Shown here: one piece after another, positions 1 to 10,700 of the stretch
Layout: every line of letters starts with the position of its first letter
Numbering within the stretch: the first letter of the stretch is position 1
Assembly: GCA_021292105.1 (NCBI GenBank)
Contig: CM037869.1
Span: forward strand, 31,666,008 to 31,730,007
DNA from: Anadara kagoshimensis
Taxonomy: Eukaryota; Mollusca; Bivalvia; Arcoida; Arcidae
Direction of reading: 5' to 3'
Length of the DNA stretch: 64,000 nt
Notes under the pieces: generated by a model
Seen by the model: only the letters and a program-made list of their open reading frames with translations
Databases searched by the model: none
What the model was told of the DNA's origin: nothing
Made by a program: the position numbers and the translations under genes

Positions 1-362
1 TAAATGTCGCTGGTACAATATTATAGTTTTTTTATCAAACAAGGAAATAAGTATAGGTATTACAACAAAAATGTACCTAATTATAAAAGACAATTTTAAA
101 TAAAATTTACTTAACATTGTTAAATATTGTTTTAATTTCAAGAATTATTGAAATATTTTAATGAAAAAGAAGTAGTACGATTAAGATTATACAAATAGAA
201 ATGGATATCTGATTGCTAATTGGTCTGTATAAAAGTGATGTTTGCCAGTCAGATAAATAAGTGTATTACAGGTAAAAGGTTTGATATGCCTGCCTTCCTT
301 TGACCAGAAATCTTCGGTCAGTTAAATTAACCTAAAATTATTCTTCTCAAGAGTGAAAGAGC

Positions 363-367
<5 letters not shown>

Positions 368-402
<35 letters not shown>
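368..402 (+). repeat. (AAT)n microsatellite
   Basis: About 11 AAT units ahead of an A-rich stretch. Confidence 0.95.
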
Positions 403-403
<1 letters not shown>

Positions 404-542
404 TATTTTTAAAATGAAGCAAAAAAAAAAATTATATATTTTATTATTAAATCTGAAAGATTTAGAGCTAGTCACGTGATCCTTAGGCTACCGGGTACTG
501 TTATAGTTTAAAAATATATGATGCATATTCATGTCTTCCGTG

Positions 543-625
543 GCCTAATTGATAAGGATGTAGAGTCAGGAAAGGAGGTAGCCTGGGGAATGAAGGGTAG
601 TGAGTTCAAGTCCCACTGCGAGCGA
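543..625 (+). repeat. tRNA-related SINE head
   Basis: GTGGCCTAATTGATAAGG fits a polymerase III A box of arginine-tRNA type and GAGTTCAAGTCCC fits a B box 60 bases later. The middle does not fold as a tRNA, so this is a tRNA-derived SINE start rather than a gene. Confidence 0.5.
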
Positions 626-929
626 AATTAGTTAGGTAAGTAAATTTGTAATAAATGATGTTTAATAATGTGTTCATATTTATTTGTGACTTCAGGACTA
701 CTTGCAAAACAACCAAAATTAATATAAATTGATTGATAAAATAAATGATTAAATAAACAAATTTATTTTTTATAAATTTTATAAATAATAAAAAATATAA
801 AATAAAACAATAAAATAAAATAAAAACAGTGTAAGAGTATAATAAGTTAAATAATAATAATTTAACATCACATTTATATAAATTTAAAATTAAAAAAAAG
901 TAAAGAAATTTGTTTTCTGTGTTTATTAA

Positions 930-1125
930 ACGAATCCTTAAAGATCCTTAAAGCCGCCTTAAAGATCCTTAAAATTTCAGTTCCATTAAGGATATTTAAG
1001 GATGTCCTTAAAGAGACCTTAAAGACACATGTAAGGTCCTTAAAGCCCCCTTAAAGATCCTTAAAGCCCTATTTAATGAGTCTTTAAGGGGGCTTTAAGG
1101 ATCCTTAAAGGTGACTTTTCTTCTT
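930..1125 (+). repeat. CCTTAAAG cluster with inverted ends
   Basis: CCTTAAAG occurs nine times directly and its complement CTTTAAGG twice in under 200 bases. The complements lie near the 3' end, so the block can fold back on itself. Confidence 0.7.
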
Positions 1126-1137
1126 GTGAAACAAGTT

Positions 1138-1425
1138 AACTTACACCAGGGAAGCGATGCTGTAAGGGTAACCATCTCCTGTTTAGCTAGCTTCAACCGC
1201 CATTTGTAATAAAAAATCAGAATGAAAGGAACATGGAACTATGGGACGTCAAATATACCCAGCGGAATTTTTGATACATATACATCATACTTTTTAACAA
1301 TTTTGTGGGCAAAAAATATTTAGGGCCTTGATAAGCCTGCGTTTGTAGTATCCTTACGTCAACATTTTTTGTAAGCATGTAATTTCGTTGTATAAAGTTC
1401 TCGTAGTGGCAATAAGTTCTCTCAT
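1138..1425 (-). mobile_element. Penelope-like element, 3' fragment
   Basis: On the minus strand it runs from the coding end (from GAACTTTATACAACGAAATT) through GACGTCCCATAGTTCCATG into the tail. Old and diverged. Confidence 0.65.
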
Positions 1426-1645
1426 TTACAATTACCACTTATTAAAACAACTGATTTAATATGAACGCCATTAAACGAATAATATTAAAAATGTGTGAAC
1501 TAATTGACTTCATAGTAATGATACTGTTGAAACGTTCAATAATTTATCTATTGTTTCAAGTATTGAGCTCGACATAATTTAAGCTTTCTTGAAATAAATG
1601 TTTTTCAGCATTGGATGATTTTACTTTATTTTTTTAACGTTTCAG

Positions 1646-1777
1646 GCTGTCCCTTATTCAAGTACAATAAAACCTGCTCCGAGAAGTGTTCCATTGGTAC
1701 ACCGCAAGGCTGCGAACCAAATACCGGTAACTGTACATTTGGCTGTAAGGAGGGTTTTACAGGGTTACTGTGTGATG
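1646..1777 (+). CDS. Gene A EGF exon 1 of the window
   Basis: Acceptor ttcag and donor gtaagt bound 132 bases, phase 1 at both ends. It reads GCPLFKYNKTCSEKCS and ends CKEGFTGLLCDG. Seven cysteines are visible with the TG-x-C-x-x-G-C signature of an EGF-like module. Earlier exons must lie outside the window. Confidence 0.8.
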
Positions 1778-4700
1778 GTAAGTGATATTTTATGCCTACG
1801 AACCAAATATTCTTATTTGTATTTATTGAATATCAGTATCAGCTTCGAATATAAATTAAACGATTAATCCCAAGGTGTTAGCGTGCAATATGCATTGATA
1901 TATGCACGCAGACTTTGTTCCAGTCTGAGGTTTCCCCAATATTTTGTTTTCATGTTGCACGCTTTGTCATGTGACATTATCATTTATTAGGTCAAACAAT
2001 TATTGTGACTAAACTGTAGACGTCCTCGTTGTATTGTAATCATTCGCAATAGTTTTTATATCCATTTACAAGAACTGGTGTAATATGTATTTATTGTGAG
2101 ACAAAATGATTTTTATATGAAATACTAGTGGAACATAAATGAATTTTTATGTTCTTACACCAGTATAATAAAATGGTTCTTATACTGATATTGGGAAATA
2201 TTGTCCTTTGTCCACGAGCTTGCGAATGCAAATGTCTAGTCAACTCAGGACAACTAGTGCACATTGTGTTGGCGACGCAATATGGTTTAATACTGGGTCA
2301 GTAAATTCCATATCGGTCAAGGGCGAAGCCAATATAAATGAACAAAACCATTATAAATTGACCTTCACAGCAACATATGACTAGTGACTCAGATGGAAAT
2401 ACCGTCGTTGGACATTCCGTCCGACAAAATTATCTTATAAGCAACTTCTGTCAAAGAAATAAATTGCACTTTCATCCCTGGAAATCAAATGTTTCGTCTC
2501 AATATCACCAGATCTACACTTCTGTGCGTATCTGCCGTTACAATTTGTGATAAATATGACTTGGTGGGAGACATTGACGTTAGTCAGGAAAAATAACTCT
2601 TATATTAACTAAATAAAGAATAGGCAGCCGGGTCCGATATGGATTATACTAGGTCACAAAGTCACAAGCATTATAGAATGAAAGTACAGAAACTAGTGAG
2701 GGGTAGGATATTTTCCAAGAACAGTCCGATAACCCTATATTTTTGTATAATCACCCTAAAAATCAATACAATAAAGTCATGTAAAAGAATTCGTATTTCA
2801 CACATGTAATATCACTCATGTTTCCCTGGTTAATGACGTCATACGATTGATGAAGCCTATAATGACGTCATATTTCAGACAGCCTGACATGTAGACATGA
2901 ACAGATAATAACGGTTTTTAACCATATATTTAAAGACAAATAATTTCAAGATGTGGATGGTGTATTTATTAAGTGCGAATTCTAACACTATTCATACATC
3001 GGGTTGGTCATCGTATTTGAATATTCCTAAGGTAATGTTGATATGATTATTTTGTTTGAATACACATTTATGCCTTGTTGGGATGTCTTTGCTGTAACCA
3101 CCCTAATATTAAAATAGACTCCTTAAAAACATCGCCAATATCGGTGACTTTTCTTAACACTTTTATTTAATAAACTGCAAGCAAAACGGAAAAACGTCAA
3201 GAAATAAGCTGTCATTCATTGTGTAGGGATCAACAACAAACATATTAATTCATGTACGAATCACAATCCAGAAACATAGTAAAAACCTTGAAACTGACAA
3301 GTTTGGTTAAACACATGAACGTCCACCAGGATATTGAAGCCGGAAGGGTAAGCACCTCCTGTTTAGCAAGCTACACCCCATAATTATAATGTATAATTAT
3401 GTATTTTGATTATTGGTAAGTGTATTTATCTGAGTGTCATTTCTTTTACCACCTCTATCTATATGTATTTATTACAGCTTGTAAAGTAGGACGTTATGGT
3501 GAGCAATGTGAAAAAAATTGTTCGATTGGATGCAAAGGTTCCTCATGCAATCGTATCACTGGCAAATTCGACAATGGCTGCACAGTTAATTATGTTGGTA
3601 TCCAAAGCAAAGGTAAATTGTGACAGCTTTTTTGCTTTTATCTTAAAAGACGACTTTTTACAAAACAAATATATTATAGAATATAAATATTTTATACATG
3701 TGTGATCAAAAACAAACATACTAATCCATGTCCAAATCACAATCCAGAACCAAAGTAAAAACTTTAGAAGTGACAAGTTAGGTTAGACACGTAAACTTCC
3801 ACCAGGGAAGTATTTACCGAATTACTCCAAAAAATGACCTTAATAAACATTTCAAAATATGCAAATAAATACACAAATTTGACTTATTGTTTTTGCCTAC
3901 CTTATAATTAAACGGAACAGAATTGATGTACATTTTACATATTTAACAGCATTTTGAAATACCGAAATCTATATTATTACATACATGTAATTATTTAATT
4001 TAACAGATTGCAATGCTGGAAAATACGGAGAACAATGTAACTTGAATTGCTCGAAGAATTGTTTCAATAGCACATGCCAACAATATACGGGCAACTGTAA
4101 TTTTGGTTGCAATGCTAACTGGAATGGATCCAAATGCCAAGGTATGTTTACAAACAAACACTATAGCCGTTTGGTACATCACATGTTAATTTGTTGAATA
4201 ATCATTAGATAACTACATGAATACATTTTCGTGTAAAAATCATCTGTCCTTGACAACGCATATTAACGTATAGTCCAAGCATTCAAGTATAGTCCCTCGG
4301 ATGGCCCCCGAGTTAAACCAAGTTACTTCCCTTTGTCCAGGTGGCGCAGTTTATTGTTGTCATCGGATACAAAATAGCATCCGACGACGCGCGTTTACGA
4401 ATATTAACTCAGATGATTTGTTAACAAGCAAAAACACAAAATATGTCACAAAGTATTCCGTTAATATTTTTAATAAAGTTTTAGAGCCAGGAAAATTGAT
4501 GTTCTATGGAGATCGACCATATCAACACTATTTTGTGTGGTTTTTATACAAATTTTCGGGAACCAAGAGGAATGAAATTTATTCCAAAAGTTCGATGATT
4601 GCCATCCGTCAGGGATTGAACGTTTTCATAATGTTGAATAAAGTAAATAATTCGTTTGAAAACTAATTCTTACTTCAACCTTTATAGCAAAGACATCTGA

Positions 4701-7700
4701 TGTACTAAATCTATTAAATACCTCTCCAGAAAACACTATAGGAGAACAGTTCCCTCGCGAGAGGTCCATAATACATTGATATTAAACAGCAAGTATAACT
4801 CTGCTGGTCGCTGGAGAACAGAGGATATCACAAACTCAGTAGGCAATAATTTCGTATTATTGTCAGAAATATACAAAAATTGTCTAAATTCCCTGCAAGT
4901 TAAAATTTGAAATTCTCAAAAACTAAGGTATACTCCGTTATGCGAAGTATTTCCTTAGCTTAATTTGGTAAAATATATTTTGCGTAGCTTTTCAACATCT
5001 TCTAAATAATTTTGGTTTCATAATTTTGGTCCAAGCACTACTGATTAGAAATTTTATTCCGAAACGGCCGTCTAGTGCTGTAAAATTAAAACTGGTATAA
5101 TATTTAATAAATATATTAATTTCTGCATGCACGAACATTGTAAACTTACATACAAGTTAATGTCCAAAGAAATAAAGATTAAACAAAAGTTAAAATTTTC
5201 AAAAACTTAAAAATTAATTTAAATACGAAACATTTAACCGGGACAGCGAGGCATGTTCTCCAAAAGGGAAATGGTAACAAGCAATTTATCATAAAATTAA
5301 CAACGCGTAATCTTTCTAAATTAAGGAAAGAATGCTAAAATTGCGCTTCGAGATTTTAGTGCATTGGCCATATACACTAGATATAACAACGAATTTATCA
5401 TACAATTAAAAACGCGTAATTATTCTCAATTAAGGAAAGAATGGTAAAACTGCTCTTCGCCATTTTAATACATTGGCCATATACACTGGATGTATCAAAC
5501 AATTCCTCATTCAATTAACAACGCGTAATTATTTCTAATTAAAGAAAGAATGCGATATTTGCGCTTCGCGATTTAAGTACATTTGCCATATACACTAGAT
5601 GTAACAAACAATTTATCATACAATTAACAACGCGTAATTATTCTCAATTAAAGAAAGAATGCTAAAATTACTCTTCGCGATTTTAGTACATTGGCCCTAT
5701 ACACTGGATGTAACAAACAATTTATCATACAATTAACAACGCGTAATTATTCTCAATTAAGGAAAGAATGCTAAAATTACTCTTCGCGATTTTAGTACAT
5801 TGGCCATATACACTAGATGTAACAAACAATTTGTCATACAATTAACAACGCGTAATTATTCCTAATTAAAGAAAGAATGCGACAATTGCGCTTCGTGCTT
5901 TTAGTGCATTGGCCTTATACACTAGTCAACAAACAATTTATCATACAATTAACAACGCGTAATTATTCCAAATTAAAGAAAGAATGCGACAATTGCGCTT
6001 CGTGATTTTAGTGCATTGGCCATATACACTAGTCAATAAACAATTTATCATACAATTAACAACGCGTAGTTATTCCTAATTTAAAAAAAGAATGTGACAT
6101 TTGCGCTTCGCGATTTTAGTACATTGGCCATATACACTAAAAGTAACAACGAATTTATCATACAATTAACAACGCGTAATTATTCTCAATTAAAGAAAGA
6201 ATGCTAAAATTGCGCTTCGCGATTTTAGTACATTGACCATATATACTGGATGTAACAAACAATTCCTCATACAATTGACAACGCGTAATTATTCCTAATT
6301 AAGGAACGAATACGACAATTGCGCTTTGCGATTTTAGTACATTGGCCATATACACTAGATGTAACAAACAATTTATCATACAATTAACAACGCGTAATTA
6401 TTCCTAATTAAAGAAAGAATGCGACAATTGCGCTTCATGATTTTAGTGCATTGGCCATAAACACTTGTGAACAAACAATTTTATCATACAATTAACAACG
6501 CGTAATTATTCCTAATTACAGAAAGAATGCGACAATTGCGCTTCGTGATTTTAGTGCATTGGCCATATACACTAGTCAACAAACAGTTTATCATACAATT
6601 AACAACGCGTAATTATTCCTAATTAAAGAAAGAATGCGACTATTGCGCTTCGTGATTTTAGTGCATTGGCCATATACACTAGATGTAACAAACAATTTAT
6701 CATACAATTAACAACGCGTAATTATTCTCAATTAAGGAAAGAATGCTAAAATTACTCTCCACGATTTTAGTACATTGGCCATATACACTGGATGTAACAA
6801 GCAATTTATCATACAATTAACAACGCGTAATTATTCCTAATTAAAAAAAGAATGTGACATTTGCGCTTTGCGATTTTAGTACATTGGCCATATACCCTAG
6901 ATGTAACAAACAATTTATCATAGAATTAACAACGAGTAATTATTCCTAAATAAAGAAAGAATGCGAAGATTGCGCTTTGTGATTTTAGTGCATTGGCCAT
7001 ATACACTAGTGAACAAACAATTTATCATACAGTTAACAACGCGTAATTATTCCTAATTAAAGAAAGAATGCGACATTTGTGCTTCGTCATTTTAGTGCAT
7101 TGGCCATATACACTAGTCAACAAACAATTTAACATATAATTAACAACGCGTAATTATTCCTAATTAAAGAAAGAATGCGACAATTGCGCTTCGTGATTTT
7201 AGTGCATTGGCCATATACACTTGTAAACATAAAAAATTTACTATACAATTAACAACGCGTAATTATTCCTAATTACAGAAAGAATGCAACAATTGTGCTT
7301 CGTGATTTTAGTGCATTGTCCATATACACTAATCAACAAACAATTTATCATACAAGTAACAACGCGTAATTATTCCTAATTACAGAAAAAATGCGACAAT
7401 TGCTCTTCGTGATTTTAGTGCATTGGCCATATACACTAGTCAACAAACAATTTATCATATAATTAACAAAGCGTAATTATGCCTAATTAAAGAAAGAATG
7501 CGTCTATTGCGCTTCGTGATTTTAGTACATTGGCCATATACACTAGTCAACAAACAATTTATCATATAATTAACAAAGCGTAATTATTCCTAATTAAAGA
7601 AAGAATGCGACTATTGCGCTTCGTGATTTAAGTGCATTGGCCATATACACTTGTAAACATAAAAATTTTATCATACAATTAACAACGCGTAATTATTCCT

Positions 7701-10700
7701 AATTACGAAAAGAATGCGACTATTGCGCTTCGTGATTTTAGTGCATTGGCCATATACACTAGATGTAACAAACAATTTATCATACAATTAACAACGCGTA
7801 ATTATTCTCAATTAAGGAAAGAATGCTAAAATTACTCTTCGCGATTTTAGTACATTGGCCATATACACTGGATGTAACAAACAATTTATCATACAATTAA
7901 CAACGCGTAATTATTCCTAATTAAAAAAAGAATGTGACATTTGCGCTTCGCGATTTTAGTACATTAGCCATATACCCTAGATGTAACAAACAATTTATCA
8001 TACAATTAACAACGCGTAATTATTCCTAATTAAAGAAAGAATGCGAAGATTGCGCTTCGTGATTTTAGTGCATTGGCCATATACACTAGTCAACAAACAA
8101 TTTATCATACAATCAACAAAGCGTAATTATTCCTAATTAAAGAATGAATGCGACTATTGCGCTTCGTGATTTTAGTGCATTGGCCATATACACTTGTAAA
8201 CATAAACATTTTATCATACAATTAACAACGCGTAATTATTCCTAATTACAGAAAGAATGCGACAATTGCGCTTCGTGATTTAAGTGCATTGGCCATATAC
8301 ACTAGTGAACAAACAATTTATCATACAATTAACAAAGCGTAATTATTCCTAATTACAGAAAGAATGCGACAATTGCGCTTCGTGATTTTAGTACATTGTC
8401 CATATACACTTGTGAACAAACAATTTATCATACAATTAACAACGCGTAATTATTCCTAATTAAAGAAAGAATGCGACTATTGCGCTTCGTGATTTAACTT
8501 CATTGGCTATATACACTTGTAAACATAAAAATGTTATCATACAATTAACAACGCGTAATTATTCCTAATTAAAGAATGAATACGTCAATTGCGCTTCGCG
8601 ATTTTAGTACATTGGCCATATACACTAGATGTAACAAACAATTTATCATACAATTAACAACAAGTAATCTTTTATAATTAATTAAAGGATGCGAAATCTG
8701 TGCTTCGTGATTTTAGTGCATAAACCATATACACTAGATGTAACAAATAACTTATCATGCAATTAACAATGAGTAATTATTCTTAATTAAGACAACATGC
8801 GAAAAATACGCTTCCTGATTTCAGTGTATTTGCCATACACTAAATGGAACCAACAATTCCTAATACAATTAACAACGCGTAACTATTCTTAATTTAGGAA
8901 AAATGCAAAAATGCGCTTATTGATTTTAGAACATTGACCATACCCACTAGATGTAACAAACACATTCTCATATAATTATTCTTAATTAAGGGAAAAAAAG
9001 CAAAAAATGCTCATCTCCTAATGAAAGTTAACAAGTATAACGTTTATTACTAGTTTTAAAAAGTTTACTTTGTTTTGGAATTGTTGTTTTTGCCTGAATT
9101 TGTATGCTTGTTTGAAATTATAAATACATATTATATGCACAGTGTGTAGGTACAACCCTCAGTATCAGGTCGAGTCCTTTTTTTGTAGCCGTATCACTAC
9201 AAGTCGCGCTTGTGCGACGAGTAGTGATACAGCTACGAAAAAAGGACGAGACCTGATACGAAGGGTTGTACCTACACACTGTGTATATAATATTTTTATC
9301 TTACATTTCCAATAAGGTTATTTACAATAATTTAAAAACAATACTTAATGTAAAAAAATTACATTTTACCACAGAAAACCACTGAACTATGTTGTGACAT
9401 TTGTTCTACATTCTTCCTAATGAGGTCACAATGAGAACGTGCACGTGCACTTTACCGCCAATGTTGTATCACCACAGTGTGGTGATACAAGATTCTGTAT
9501 CATGCGTGTTTGATAAAACTTGTATTTCGTAGAAAAACTAGTCTAGTGTTAGTTAAAAGTAATTATTCTCTACATTCTGTGGTGGGTAAACATTCTTAGT
9601 CACTTATTTGACTTATGTTTAATTTAAAAGTCAAACATATCTGCATTTTAAGACATATATTTGTGCAATTAATTGTATTTTAGAATGTGTTGATGGATAT
9701 TATGGTGATACGTGTATCCCTTGTCCTAGAGGATGTAGTAATGATCTCTGTAGAAAAGATGACGGGTATTGCACTGAAGGCTGTAAGAATGCTTTATTTG
9801 GTGATTTTTGTAATCATTCATGTCCAGAAAATTGTCAACAGAACAGGTGACTGCTCAGATGGTTGTAGGACTGGTAATTTCTCAGGCAGCAGATGCAACG
9901 GTATATGCTCTTTTTCTTTTTTAGTGTTTTCCTGGTGGAAGTTAACGTGTTTAACCTGTCAGTTCCAAAGTTTTTTACTATGCTTTTGGATTGTGATTCG
10001 GACATGGATTAGTATGTTTGTTTTTTATTACATTCAATTTTAAAGTTCAAATACAAGTCGAGATATTTATATTTATGTACATGTATTTAAAACTTTTGTT
10101 TTAGAAATGTTATAAAAAGGAAAAAGGAAAAGAACTAAATAAACAAAGGGATAGGTTCTAAATGTAAAACCTTTGGTGAACTTTCAAGTACTTTGTGCAC
10201 GTAAAGCACTCAGTGTCTATACGTTGACCTGAGTGTTTTGTTCATATTTAATTGTATACAATATGTGTTGATATTAACAAATGCAATTGTTTTTCTTTAT
10301 CCACAGTATGTGTTGTTGGTTTTTACGGTAAAGAGTGTGACACGGCGTGTCCAGAAAACTGTAAACATACAATGTGTGATGAAATAGACGGAACATGTAT
10401 GTTTGGATGCAAACATGCAAACATGACTGGAAATCTGTGTAAAGGTAATAATGCTATCAAAATTACAGAATAAATAAAAATATGAAATAGTAGTAATAAT
10501 AGCTAATCATACTGTCCGTTTAATCGTAAGTTTAATTACTGTTTAATTGAAAAAAAGTGCAAGTATCTACGAAATCGTCTATACGAAAACGGTGACACAA
10601 ACATAATTTAAATATCTGCTCTTAGTTTCACTGCCAATTGACAACCTTTAGCGGTATTTTATGCTAATACAGATAACAAGTTCTACCACATTTAAAACAT

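Noticed and set aside
543-625. A functional arginine tRNA gene
   Set aside because: A-box and B-box-like motifs are present, but the stem regions do not pair and the spacing is too long, so a SINE head is more likely.
5240-9015. A CRISPR-like array of repeats and spacers
   Set aside because: The units are contiguous 108-bp satellite copies without unique spacers, in an animal intron.
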